In this document: positions 40,916 to 48,284 of the stretch, in pieces
Numbering within the stretch: the stretch's first letter is position 1
Layout of the letters: every line of letters begins with the position of its first letter
Source of the DNA: Nocardioides aromaticivorans
GTDB lineage: Bacteria; Actinomycetota; Actinomycetes; Propionibacteriales; Nocardioidaceae
Assembly: GCF_013408525.1 (NCBI RefSeq)
Contig: NZ_JACBZM010000001.1
Span: 2,356,001 to 2,420,000, forward strand
DNA: 64,000 bases
Direction: 5' to 3'
Position numbers and translations under genes: made by a program
The notes under the pieces: model-generated
Told to the model about the DNA's origin: nothing
The model's input: the letters and a program-made list of their open reading frames with translations, nothing else
Database searches by the model: none

Positions 40916-41782
40916 ATGACGGATCTCTCCGGTCTGCGCGACCGGCTCGGGGGCGCGATCTTCCACCGCGTCGCCGGGCCTGACGGCGCGCGGCACCGCG
41001 ACCGGATCCACCACACGCCGGGGCCGCGGTGGTTCGAGCCGGGCAGCCCGATCGCGCAGGTGCACGGGGACGCCTCCATGTTCGTCGGCGGCATCCGGGC
41101 GCTGCTGCTGCAGAGCCTCCATCCGGCGGCGATGCGGGCGGTCTCCGAGCACTCCGGCTACCGCGGCGACATGTGGGGCCGGCTCGCCCGCACCAGCCGC
41201 TTCCTCGCCGTCACCACCTTCGGCACCGCAGCCGACGCGCAGCAGGCGGTGGACGCGGTGCGGGCGATCCACGACCGGATCACCGGCACGATGGCCGACG
41301 GGTCGTCGTACGCCGCGTCCGACCCGCACCTGCTGCTGTGGGTGCACGTCGCGGAGGTCGACAGCTTCCTGCGCGCGCACCAGGCCTACGGCGCCGAGCC
41401 GCTGGACCAGGCGGGCCGCGACCGGTATGTCGCGCAGACCGCGGAGGTCGCGCGGCGGCTCGGTGTCCTCGACCCGCCGACGACCGAGGCCGGGCTCGCC
41501 GACGTCCTCGCCGGCTTCCGGCCCGAGCTCCGCGGGACGCCCGAGGCACGCGAGGCGGTCGGCTACGTCCTGCTGAGGCCGCCGCTCCCGCTGCTGGCCC
41601 GACCCGCCTACGGGGTGCTCGCCGCAGCCGCCGTCGGGCTGATGCCGGCGTGGACCCGCGTCCCCCTGCGGCTGCCGTGGCTCCCGGTCGCGGAGCGGAC
41701 CGTCGTCCGCGTGCTCGGTGGTGCGGCGGTCGGGACCATCCGCTGGGCGATGTCCGCGCCGGTGCCGCCCCCTGCGGCGTAG
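40916..41782 (+). CDS. MpaB/DUF2236-type oxygenase-family protein
   Basis: 288 residues. Family motifs: MFVGGIRALLLQSLHPAAMRAVSEHSGYRGDMWGRLARTSRFLAVTTFG and HLLLWVHVAEVDSFLRAHQAYG. DUF2236 includes the latex-clearing protein-related MpaB and Lcp-like heme oxygenases; the HPAAMRAVSEHSGYR histidines would bind heme. The target here is not inferable. It follows helD closely and may be cotranscribed. Confidence 0.82.
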   Translation: MTDLSGLRDRLGGAIFHRVAGPDGARHRDRIHHTPGPRWFEPGSPIAQVHGDASMFVGGIRALLLQSLHPAAMRAVSEHSGYRGDMWGRLARTSRFLAVTTFGTAADAQQAVDAVRAIHDRITGTMADGSSYAASDPHLLLWVHVAEVDSFLRAHQAYGAEPLDQAGRDRYVAQTAEVARRLGVLDPPTTEAGLADVLAGFRPELRGTPEAREAVGYVLLRPPLPLLARPAYGVLAAAAVGLMPAWTRVPLRLPWLPVAERTVVRVLGGAAVGTIRWAMSAPVPPPAA

Positions 41783-41791
41783 CCTTTCCGC

Positions 41792-42013
41792 ATGGACCCG
41801 GAGGATGACGAGTCGACCGCGTGGGAGCGGGGTGACCACCTGCCCACCGACGCGCGGCGGATGGGCCTGAGCCCGCTCGTGCCCGACGGCGCGATCCTCG
41901 AGTTCGCCGGCTCCCTCGACAGCTCGAAGCTCTCGCACCGCCTCGTCGCCTGGGTGCTGCTCGTGGCGTTCACGCTGCCGGTGCTGTTCACGGTGCTGCG
42001 CCTGCTGGGCTGA
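41792..42013 (+). CDS. Small single-TM protein, unknown
   Basis: 73 residues: an acidic N-terminal half (MDPEDDESTAWERGDHLPTD) and one C-terminal TM helix (LVAWVLLVAFTLPVLFTVLRLLG), like a tail-anchored protein. It starts 9 bp after the MpaB-like stop. I do not recognise a family. Confidence 0.6.
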   Translation: MDPEDDESTAWERGDHLPTDARRMGLSPLVPDGAILEFAGSLDSSKLSHRLVAWVLLVAFTLPVLFTVLRLLG

Positions 42014-42057
42014 GCCGTTCCCGTTTGAACAGGCCTGCCGTCGGCGAGGATGGGCGC

Positions 42058-42363
42058 GTGCACGTCTACATCCGCCCCGCCCAGCGCTTCCTCTCCTGCC
42101 AGGTCTGCGCGTGCCTCGTCTTCTCCCAGCGCGAGATCAAGATGACCACGACCGGGATGACCTTCATGGACCTCGACTGGCTGAACAGGTCCGCCGACGG
42201 GGCGATCTGCGTGCGCTGCGGGTTCGTCCACACGTTCATGGGCGACGCCCACCAGTGGGTCGCGCCGGAGGACGTGAAGGAGGGCGACCTGCCCGAGGAC
42301 CCGCTCGCGGGTACGTCGATGCCGGTCAGCCCCGACGACCTGCGTGGTGGCCTGCTCGGCTGA
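42058..42363 (+). CDS. Small protein with two Cys pairs (putative zinc ribbon)
   Basis: About 101 residues from the GTG at 42058 (an earlier in-frame TTG exists). Four Cys in two CxxC groups (LSCQVCACLVF and AICVRCGFVH) suggest a small zinc-binding fold; the C-terminal part (PEDVKEGDLPEDPLAGTSMPVSPDDLRGG) is acidic. It is not a family I recognise. It is convergent with arsC, with a hairpin between the two stops. Confidence 0.6.
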   Translation: MHVYIRPAQRFLSCQVCACLVFSQREIKMTTTGMTFMDLDWLNRSADGAICVRCGFVHTFMGDAHQWVAPEDVKEGDLPEDPLAGTSMPVSPDDLRGGLLG

Positions 42364-42377
42364 GGTCGCCTGCCCGA

Positions 42378-42423
42378 GTCGTGTGCCTGGCACAGCGGAC
42401 ATGCGCTGCCTCGGGCACACGAC
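42378..42423. terminator. Hairpin between convergent genes (possible bidirectional terminator)
   Basis: GTCGTGTGCC (42378-42387) and GGCACACGAC (42414-42423) form a perfect 10-bp stem around a 26-nt loop, in the gap between the Cys-pair protein and arsC. No T-tract follows on either strand, so it may be a transcription barrier or simply another palindromic repeat. Confidence 0.45.
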
Positions 42424-42438
42424 CCGCCTGCGGGGAGC

Positions 42439-42837
42439 TCAGCCCACCAGCTCGGCGACCAGCGCCTCCACCCGTCCGCGGATCTCGTCGCGGATCGGCC
42501 GCACGGCCTCGATGCCCTGCCCGGCCGGGTCGTCGAGCACCCAGTCCTCGTAGCGCTTGCCCGGGAAGTAGGGGCACTCGTCGCCGCAGCCCATCGTGAT
42601 CACGACGTCGGCCTCCTGGACGGCCGACGTCGTGAGCACCTTGGGCTGCTCGGACGCGATGTCGATGCCCTCCTCGGCCATCGCGGCGACCGCGACCCGG
42701 TTGACCTGGTCGGCGGGCTGGGAGCCGGCCGAGAGGACCTCGACCCGGTCACCCGCGAGGTGCTGGAGGTAGCCGGCGGCCATCTGGGAGCGGCCGGCGT
42801 TGTGGACGCAGACGAAGAGCACGGTGGGACGGGTCAT
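42439..42837 (-). CDS. arsC: Arsenate reductase (LMW-phosphatase fold)
   Basis: 132 residues. N-terminal VLFVCVHNAGRSQMAAGYLQ has the CX5R active site (Cys10, Arg16); a later Cys (VVITMGCGDECPYFPG) matches the redox Cys pair used by thioredoxin- or mycothiol-coupled ArsC enzymes. It reduces arsenate to arsenite. The ATG overlaps the aquaporin stop, so reductase and channel are made together. Confidence 0.92.
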   Translation of the reverse strand: MTRPTVLFVCVHNAGRSQMAAGYLQHLAGDRVEVLSAGSQPADQVNRVAVAAMAEEGIDIASEQPKVLTTSAVQEADVVITMGCGDECPYFPGKRYEDWVLDDPAGQGIEAVRPIRDEIRGRVEALVAELVG

Positions 42838-43550
42838 CGGGACTCCTGGGTGACGGACGGGACCGGCGGTGCGGACGGGTGCAGCAGGCGTACGACGAGC
42901 AGGCCCGCCAGGCCGCCGAGGACCTGCATCGCCACGAAGGCGGGGACGGACGACGGGGCGATCCCGGCGAACGTGTCGGAGAGGGTCCGGGCGAGGGTCA
43001 CGGCCGGGTTGGCGAAGCTGGTCGAGCTGGTGAACCAGTACGCCGCGGCGATGTAGCCGCCGACGGCGTACGCGACCGTCTCGACCCGCTCCGAGCGCAG
43101 CGCACCGAAGACGACCAGCACGAGGCCGAGCGTGGCGACCACCTCGGCGACCAGGAGGCCGGACCCGGTGCGGTCGTGGCCGGAGACCTCGACGGCGGGC
43201 AGCTCGAACATCAGGTTGGCGACGACGGCCCCGAGCGCGCCGCCCGCGAGCTGGGCGGCCACCAGCGCGCCCGCCTCGGTCGGCCGCACCCGCCCCAGGC
43301 CGGCCTCGACCAGGGTGACGACCGGGTTGAAGGACGCCGACACCGGCTGGAACGCGATGATCAGGGCGACCAGGGCGGCGCCCGTCGCGAGGCTGTTCTC
43401 GAGCAGCTGCAGCCCGGTGTCGCCCGGTGAGAGCCGCTGCGCGGCGATGCCGGATCCCACTACCGTGGCGACGAGGAAGGCCGTGCCGAGCAGCTCGGCC
43501 AGCAGGCGGCGCGACAGTCGGTGGGGTGCGGGAGTGCTCACGGCAGACAT
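42834..43550 (-). CDS. Aquaglyceroporin, AqpS-like arsenite channel
   Basis: 238 residues, six TM segments and the two half-helix motifs of MIP channels: FNPVVT (about 74) in place of the first NPA, and FANPAVT (about 180). A variant first NPA is common in AqpS and other arsenite channels. Combined with arsC (ATGA overlap) it gives the AqpS route, where arsenite made by ArsC leaves by facilitated diffusion. It is the first gene of its operon, opposite the ArsR-ArsC fusion. Confidence 0.85.
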   Translation of the reverse strand: MSAVSTPAPHRLSRRLLAELLGTAFLVATVVGSGIAAQRLSPGDTGLQLLENSLATGAALVALIIAFQPVSASFNPVVTLVEAGLGRVRPTEAGALVAAQLAGGALGAVVANLMFELPAVEVSGHDRTGSGLLVAEVVATLGLVLVVFGALRSERVETVAYAVGGYIAAAYWFTSSTSFANPAVTLARTLSDTFAGIAPSSVPAFVAMQVLGGLAGLLVVRLLHPSAPPVPSVTQESR

Positions 43551-43569
43551 CTTGACGATCCGGAGATTA

Positions 43570-43585
43570 CTCAGTCAACATTGAG
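43570..43585. promoter_or_regulatory. Candidate ArsR operator before the fusion gene
   Basis: CTCA and TGAG flank TCAACATTGA (43575-43584), itself TCAA-CA-TTGA, just 3 bp before the ATG of the ArsR-ArsC fusion at 43589. ArsR-family sites are usually A/T-rich palindromes with TCAA/TTGA ends. Divergent aqpS starts at 43550, so one site could serve both. Confidence 0.4.
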
Positions 43586-43588
43586 GCA

Positions 43589-44287
43589 ATGAACGCTGAG
43601 CGAACTGCCACGCTGCAGCAGCGCGCCGCCGTGTACGCCGCGCTCGCGGACCCGACCCGGCTGCAGGTGGTCGATGTGCTCACCGTCGGCGACGCGGCGT
43701 CCTCGGAGCTGTCCTCCCGACTGGGGACCCCGTCGAACCTGCTCGCCCACCACCTGAAGATCCTCGAGGGCGCCGGTGTGGTCGAGCGGCGCCGCTCGGA
43801 GGGTGACCGCCGGCGCAGCTACTGGCGGCTGGTCCACGGTGTCGTCGGCACGCTCGTCGGCCCGCTCACCGGGCCGGCGCTCAAGGCGCCCGGGCGGGTC
43901 GTCTTCGTCTGCACCGCCAACACGGCGCGCTCCCACCTCGCCGCCGCGCTCTGGCGGGCGACGAGCGACATCCCGGTGACCTCCGCGGGCACCCACCCCG
44001 GCGACCGCATCGCGCGAGGAGCGCTCGCGACGGCCGGCCGGCACGGTCTGGACCTCCCCGACATCGCCCCGCGGCGGCTGGACGAGATCGGCCGGCCGCC
44101 CCGTGGTGGCGACCTGCTCATCACCGTGTGCGACCGGGCGCACGAGGACCTCGCCGGGGCGGACGACCTGCACTGGTCGGTCCCGGACCCGGCGGCCGGC
44201 GGCACCCGCGCCGCCTTCGACCGTGTGCACGACGAGCTCGCCGACCGGATCCGGGTCACGACGCCACTGCTCCGCCGGGCGTCCTGA
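43589..44287 (+). CDS. ArsR regulator fused to LMW-phosphatase-type arsenate reductase
   Basis: 232 residues. 1-85: ArsR HTH (RAAVYAALADPTRLQVVDVLTVGDAASSELSSRLGTPSNLLAHHLKILEGAGVVERRRSEGDRRRSYWRL). From about 103: phosphatase-type domain with VVFVCTANTARSHLAAALW (Cys108 and Arg114 of CX5R), GTHPGDRIARGALATAGRHGLDLPDIAPRRLDEI and VCDRAHEDL. Fusions of a repressor with its cognate reductase are known in actinobacteria. It could derepress and detoxify at once. It shares the divergent region with aqpS. Confidence 0.88.
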   Translation: MNAERTATLQQRAAVYAALADPTRLQVVDVLTVGDAASSELSSRLGTPSNLLAHHLKILEGAGVVERRRSEGDRRRSYWRLVHGVVGTLVGPLTGPALKAPGRVVFVCTANTARSHLAAALWRATSDIPVTSAGTHPGDRIARGALATAGRHGLDLPDIAPRRLDEIGRPPRGGDLLITVCDRAHEDLAGADDLHWSVPDPAAGGTRAAFDRVHDELADRIRVTTPLLRRAS

Positions 44288-44321
44288 GCCCGCTGCGCCG
44301 GTCCGCCAGACTGACCCGGTG

Positions 44322-45146
44322 ATGACGGGCGAGGAACCAGCGGCACCGGTCCGCGGGCGTCGTGACGGGGTCGCGTGGCCGCTGGCCGCGGGCGCCGCCA
44401 TCGGCGTGCTGGGTGGCCTGATCGGCCTCGGCGGGGCGGAGTTCCGGCTCCCGCTGCTGATGGCGCTCTTCGGGTTCGCCGCACTGCAGGCCGTGATCGT
44501 CAACAAGGCGATGAGCCTCGTGGTCGTCGTCGCTGCCCTTCCGGCGCGCGCCTTCGCGGTCCCGTGGGGCGATGTGGCCGACCACTGGTGGATCGTGGTC
44601 AACCTGCTGGCGGGTTCGCTCGTCGGGGCCTGGCTCGCTGCCGGGTGGGCCGTCCGGTTGCACGCCCGCGCGCTCCACCGCACCCTGGCGGCATTGCTGG
44701 TCGTGATCGCCGTGGTCCTGGCGGGCACCCACTACGCCGAGCTCGGCACCCTGGACCTGCCCGTCGTCGTACGTGCCGTCGCCGGCGTGGTCGCGGGCGT
44801 GCTGATCGGGATGGTCGCCGCCTTCATGGGCGTCGCGGGCGGGGAGCTGCTGATCCCGACGATCGTCCTGCTCTTCGGGGCCGACATCCGGCTGGCCGGC
44901 AGCCTCTCACTCCTGGTCTCGCTGCCCACCATGCTGGTCGGCTTCGCCCGCTACAGCCGGGACAGCTCGTTCGAGGTGCTCCGCGGCAACCTCAGGTTCG
45001 TGCTGCTGATGGGTGCCGGGTCCGTCGCGGGTGCCGTCGTCGGCGGCGCGCTGCTGCCGTACGTCGCCGGGCCCGCCCTCATCGGCGCCCTGGCGCTGAT
45101 CCTGCTCGCCTCGGCCGTCAAGGTGTGGCGCCACGCGGACGACTGA
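44322..45146 (+). CDS. TauE/SafE-family membrane transporter
   Basis: 274 residues from the ATG at 44322 (a GTG sits one codon upstream). Two repeats of four TM segments, the family hallmark GLIGLGGAEFRLPLLMALFG and the second-half GMVAAFMGVAGGELLIPTIVLLFGADIRLAGSLSLLVSLP. TauE/SafE proteins export sulfite, sulfoacetate or similar anions. Position in an arsenic cluster suggests an oxyanion or thio-arsenic substrate; unproven. Its 3' 240 bp overlap the opposite-strand MFS frame. Confidence 0.85.
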   Translation: MTGEEPAAPVRGRRDGVAWPLAAGAAIGVLGGLIGLGGAEFRLPLLMALFGFAALQAVIVNKAMSLVVVVAALPARAFAVPWGDVADHWWIVVNLLAGSLVGAWLAAGWAVRLHARALHRTLAALLVVIAVVLAGTHYAELGTLDLPVVVRAVAGVVAGVLIGMVAAFMGVAGGELLIPTIVLLFGADIRLAGSLSLLVSLPTMLVGFARYSRDSSFEVLRGNLRFVLLMGAGSVAGAVVGGALLPYVAGPALIGALALILLASAVKVWRHADD

Positions 45147-46397
45147 GCCCCGGCCTGCGGTCGCCGCCAGGCCGGCACTCGCCAGCGCGAGGAGCCCGAG
45201 CACGGCGAACAGCGCCGGGTGGCTGCCGGTCCAGGCCGCCACCGCGGCGCCGAAGGCCGGCGACAGGGCGGCCGCGACGCCGAGGGGCGCGTTGTAGACG
45301 CCGTTGAGGGCGGCGTACCGCTCCGTGCCCCAGTGCTCGCTGACGACCGTCGCGCTGACGAGGGTGAACAGGCCGCGGGCGGCGCCGCTGAGGACGGCCA
45401 CGGCGACGAGGAGCGCGGCCGGGCCGGGGACGGCGGCCAGCAGGAGGAGGCTCGCCGCGAGCACGCCGATCACCAGCACGGCCCGGGCGTGCGGTCCGAG
45501 CCGGCGGTCGAGCCGCGGGTAGAGCAGTCGCCCGCCGACCTGCCCGGCGCCGCTCAGGCCGAGTGCCCAGGCGGCGAGCTGCACGTCGAGCCCGCGGTCG
45601 AGGAGCAGCGGGACGAGGTGGACGAGCGAGGTGTACATCGCGAGCGAGGCCAGCGCCCCGGACGCCGTGACCACGAAGAACGTCCGGCTGGTCAGGATCG
45701 TGCGGTCGGTGGCCCGCGCCGATGCCGGGCCCGGGCCGGCCGCGGGCCGCCACGGCCGGGCGAGCCCCACGGCGTGCGCGGGCCCGGTGGCCAGCAGGAC
45801 GCCCGCCAGGACGCCGTACGCGCCGCGCCAGCCGAGCTGGTCGCCCAGGACCGCGGTGAGCGGGGCGAAGACGGTCGAGGCGAAGCCCGCCACGAGGGTC
45901 AGCGCGGTGATCGCGCGCACCCGGTGGGCGCCGTACCACTCGGTCAGGGCGGCGAAGGCCGGTGCGTAGAAGGTGCCCGCGCTCGCCGCCCCGGCGAGCA
46001 GCCAGCCGGCGACGAACACCGGGAGGGCCGGCGCCGTCGCGACCACCACCATCGCCGCCGCGCCGAGGACGCTGCCGGTCGTCATGACCAGGCGTGGCCC
46101 GCGGCGCTGCAGCAGCCGCCCGGCGACAATGCCCGCGACGGCGCCGAAGAGGCTGCCGGCCGAGAACGCCGTCGTGACCGCGGTCGTCGACCAGCCGGTG
46201 TCCTCGGCGATCGCGGGGGAGAGGACGGTGAAGGCGTAGTAGAGGACGCCGTACGCGACGGTGACCGTCACGCACAGCGTGACCAGCACCCGGCGCGCGC
46301 CGGCGTCCTCCGCGCGACCCTCAGGCGCCGACAGGAGCCCGGCCGATCTCGAGCAGCTCGGTCGGTGCGGCGACCGCGGGTGCGCAGCAACCGCCAC
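44907..46397 (-). CDS. MFS transporter with an anomalous long C-terminal overlap
   Basis: Up to 496 residues with 12 TM segments beginning VLVTLCVTVTVAYGVLYYAFTVLSPAIAEDTGW. The last TM ends near LAATAGRG; the final ~85 residues (GRGSVVRVAPHLDGRGEQDQRQGADEGGPGDVRQQ...) are hydrophilic, low-complexity and are the antisense of the TauE/SafE gene (44907-45146). The true protein may end earlier through a frameshift, or the overlap may be real. The start is also uncertain: ATG 46397 overlaps ArsO by 77 bp; GTG 46289 gives a short N terminus right at TM1. Probably an arsenical exporter by context. Confidence 0.7.
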   Translation of the reverse strand: MAVAAHPRSPHRPSCSRSAGLLSAPEGRAEDAGARRVLVTLCVTVTVAYGVLYYAFTVLSPAIAEDTGWSTTAVTTAFSAGSLFGAVAGIVAGRLLQRRGPRLVMTTGSVLGAAAMVVVATAPALPVFVAGWLLAGAASAGTFYAPAFAALTEWYGAHRVRAITALTLVAGFASTVFAPLTAVLGDQLGWRGAYGVLAGVLLATGPAHAVGLARPWRPAAGPGPASARATDRTILTSRTFFVVTASGALASLAMYTSLVHLVPLLLDRGLDVQLAAWALGLSGAGQVGGRLLYPRLDRRLGPHARAVLVIGVLAASLLLLAAVPGPAALLVAVAVLSGAARGLFTLVSATVVSEHWGTERYAALNGVYNAPLGVAAALSPAFGAAVAAWTGSHPALFAVLGLLALASAGLAATAGRGSVVRVAPHLDGRGEQDQRQGADEGGPGDVRQQRAADDGTRDGPGTHQQHEPEVAAEHLERAVPAVAGEADQHGGQRDQE

Positions 46398-47655
46398 CGG
46401 CGCTCTCCGGGTCGTCGAACACGCCGGCCCCGCCGCACACGCCGGTGTCGGGCAGGACCAGCTCGACCCGGGCCGCGGCCTCGTGGTCGCCCGCGAGGGC
46501 CGCCACGACGCTGCGCACCTGCTCGTAGCCGGTGAGCGCCAGGAAGGTCGGCGCCCGGCCGTAGGACTTCATGCCCACGAGGTAGAGGTCGGTCTCGGGC
46601 TGCGCGAGGTCCGCGGCGCCGGTGGCCTGCACCGACCCGCAGGAGTGGATGTTGGGGTCGATCTCCGCGGCGATCCGCCGCGGTGCCTCGAGGGTCGGGT
46701 CGAGGTCGAGGCGCAGCTCCGAGAGGAACGAGAGGTCCGGCCGGAAGCCGGTCAGCACGACGACGGTGTCGGCGGCCGGGAGCTCGCGCCCGTCCTCGCC
46801 GACCAGCACCGCCCGCTCGCCCTCGCGACGCACCTCCGCCGTCCGGAAGCCGGTCACGAGCTCGACCGCACCGGACTCCACCGCCCGCCTCGCCCGCTGG
46901 CCGAGCGCCCCGCGCTCGGGGAGCTGGTCGGCAGCGCCGCCGCCGAAGGTGCCGTCGCCGACCACCCGGCGGATCGCCCAGGTGACCCGCGTGCCGGGGT
47001 GCTCCTGCGCGACCTGCACCAGCTCGTGGATCGCGTTGAACGCCGAATCGCCGGCGCCGACGACCACGGTGTGCCGGCCGGCGTAGCGCTCGGGCGCCGA
47101 CCGGTCGGGGACCTGGTAGGCGATGAGGTCCGCGGCCGCGCGCTCGCCGAGGGCCGGTACGCCGTCGGCGCCGGCCGGGCTGGGGCGGCGCCACGTGCCC
47201 GAGGCGTCGATGACTGCGCGGGCCTCCAGCCGCGACTCGCGCCCGAGCGCGTCGCTCACGTGCACGGTGAAGGGCTGCTCGGCCCGGTCGGCGTCGACCA
47301 GCCGGTCGCGGCCCTTGCGGGACACCGCGATCACCCGGGCGTCGTACCGCACCCGGTCGCCGAGGGCGGTGGCCAGCGGCGCGAGGTAGCGCTCGATCCA
47401 CGCGGCGCCGGTCGGGTAGCCGGACTCCGGGCGCTGCCAGCCGGTCGGCTCGAGCAGGCGCGCGGACGCGGCGTCGACCAGCTCGGGCCAGGCCGAGAAC
47501 AGCCGGACGTGCCCCCACTCGGCCACCGCCGAGGCGGGTCCGGCGCCGGCCTCGAGCACGAGCGGCTCCAGGCCGCGCTCGAGCAGGTGCGCCGCCGCGG
47601 CGAGGCCCTGCGGACCGGCGCCGATCACGACGACGGGGAGGGTGCTGTCGTTCAT
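46321..47655 (-). CDS. arsO: ArsO-like flavin-dependent monooxygenase/FAD oxidoreductase
   Basis: 444 residues. An N-terminal FAD fold (LPVVVIGAGPQGLAAAAHLLERG) and a second dinucleotide motif (RHTVVVGAGDSAFNAIHEL) define a flavin monooxygenase-like protein, with GYEQVRSVVAALAGDHEAA near the end. The C-terminal tail has Cys residues (VCGGAGVFDDPESAGGGCCAPA), possibly metal(loid) binding. ArsO-type genes sit in arsenic islands, probably oxidising organic arsenicals. It is divergent from arsR across twin operators. Confidence 0.8.
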   Translation of the reverse strand: MNDSTLPVVVIGAGPQGLAAAAHLLERGLEPLVLEAGAGPASAVAEWGHVRLFSAWPELVDAASARLLEPTGWQRPESGYPTGAAWIERYLAPLATALGDRVRYDARVIAVSRKGRDRLVDADRAEQPFTVHVSDALGRESRLEARAVIDASGTWRRPSPAGADGVPALGERAAADLIAYQVPDRSAPERYAGRHTVVVGAGDSAFNAIHELVQVAQEHPGTRVTWAIRRVVGDGTFGGGAADQLPERGALGQRARRAVESGAVELVTGFRTAEVRREGERAVLVGEDGRELPAADTVVVLTGFRPDLSFLSELRLDLDPTLEAPRRIAAEIDPNIHSCGSVQATGAADLAQPETDLYLVGMKSYGRAPTFLALTGYEQVRSVVAALAGDHEAAARVELVLPDTGVCGGAGVFDDPESAGGGCCAPAVAAPTELLEIGRAPVGA

Positions 47656-47675
47656 CTCGTCATTCCACCATTCGT

Positions 47676-47728
47676 ATAGACGTTTGTCGATGGGTCAGAT
47701 CCTGACCAACGCATCGACAAATGTCAAT
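47676..47728. promoter_or_regulatory. Twin ArsR operators in the arsO/arsR divergent region
   Basis: Two 16-bp sites of the ATnGACnnnTGTCnAT type: ATAGACGTTTGTCGAT (47676-47691) and ATCGACAAATGTCAAT (47713-47728). They are also inverted copies of each other (TTTGTCGATG 47683-47692 pairs with CATCGACAAA 47712-47721), with GGTCAG/CTGACC between. The right site ends 2 bp before the arsR ATG. This fits autorepression plus control of arsO. Confidence 0.75.
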
Positions 47729-47730
47729 GG

Positions 47731-48108
47731 ATGAGTCAGAATGGCCGCGTGCCCTCCCCGCTGCCGGTCCTCCAGCCCGACGAGCTCGCGGCCTGCTGCT
47801 CGCCGGTCACCGCCGGGGTGGTGTCCGACGACGCCGCGGAGGCGCTGGCGCGGATGTTCAAGGCGCTCGGCGACCCGACCCGCGTGAAGCTGCTGTCGAT
47901 GATCGCCGCGGCGCCTGGGGGCGAGGCGTGCATCTGCGACATGACCGAGCCGGTCGGCCTCAGCCAGCCCACCGTGTCCCACCACATGAAGCTGCTCGTC
48001 GAGGCGGGCCTGGCGACCCGCGAGCAGCGCGGCCGGTGGGCCTACTACCGGGTCGCGCCGGAGGTGCTGCGCGCCCTGGCCGGCGCCCTGTCGCCGATCG
48101 CCGGCTGA
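47731..48108 (+). CDS. arsR: ArsR/SmtB-family arsenic-responsive repressor
   Basis: 125 residues. HTH core: ARMFKALGDPTRVKLLSMIAAAPGGEACICDMTEPVGLSQPTVSHHMKLLVEAGLATREQRGRWAYYRV. CIC in EACICDM corresponds to the ELCVCDL metalloid-binding segment and an N-terminal CC (LAACCSP) provides more thiols, as in ArsR proteins with three sulfur ligands. The operator sits directly before its start. Confidence 0.92.
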   Translation: MSQNGRVPSPLPVLQPDELAACCSPVTAGVVSDDAAEALARMFKALGDPTRVKLLSMIAAAPGGEACICDMTEPVGLSQPTVSHHMKLLVEAGLATREQRGRWAYYRVAPEVLRALAGALSPIAG

Positions 48109-48160
48109 GCCCGGGGGCTGCCCTCGGGCGGCACGCCGACCTGCGGCTCGACGCGTCGTG

Positions 48161-48199
48161 TTGTGCAGGCTGCCAACGACCATAACTCAACTTGTGCAG
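48161..48199 (+). promoter_or_regulatory. Repeated TTGTGCAG motif upstream of the alkane monooxygenase
   Basis: TTGTGCAG occurs at 48161-48168 and 48192-48199, 31 bp apart (about three helical turns). The first lies in an imperfect palindrome (GTTGTGCAGGCTGCCAAC), the second in GTGCAGCAC. They lie 90-125 bp before the monooxygenase ATG at 48285. Possible activator or repressor sites of alkane-inducible expression. A GAGGAG site precedes the ATG. Confidence 0.4.
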
Positions 48200-48284
48200 C
48201 ACGCCCGAGACCCGGGAGGGCCTCCGGAAGCACCCTTGAGGGGTACCAGCGACCTAGTGGTCGCACCACCCGAGGAGGCATCCG

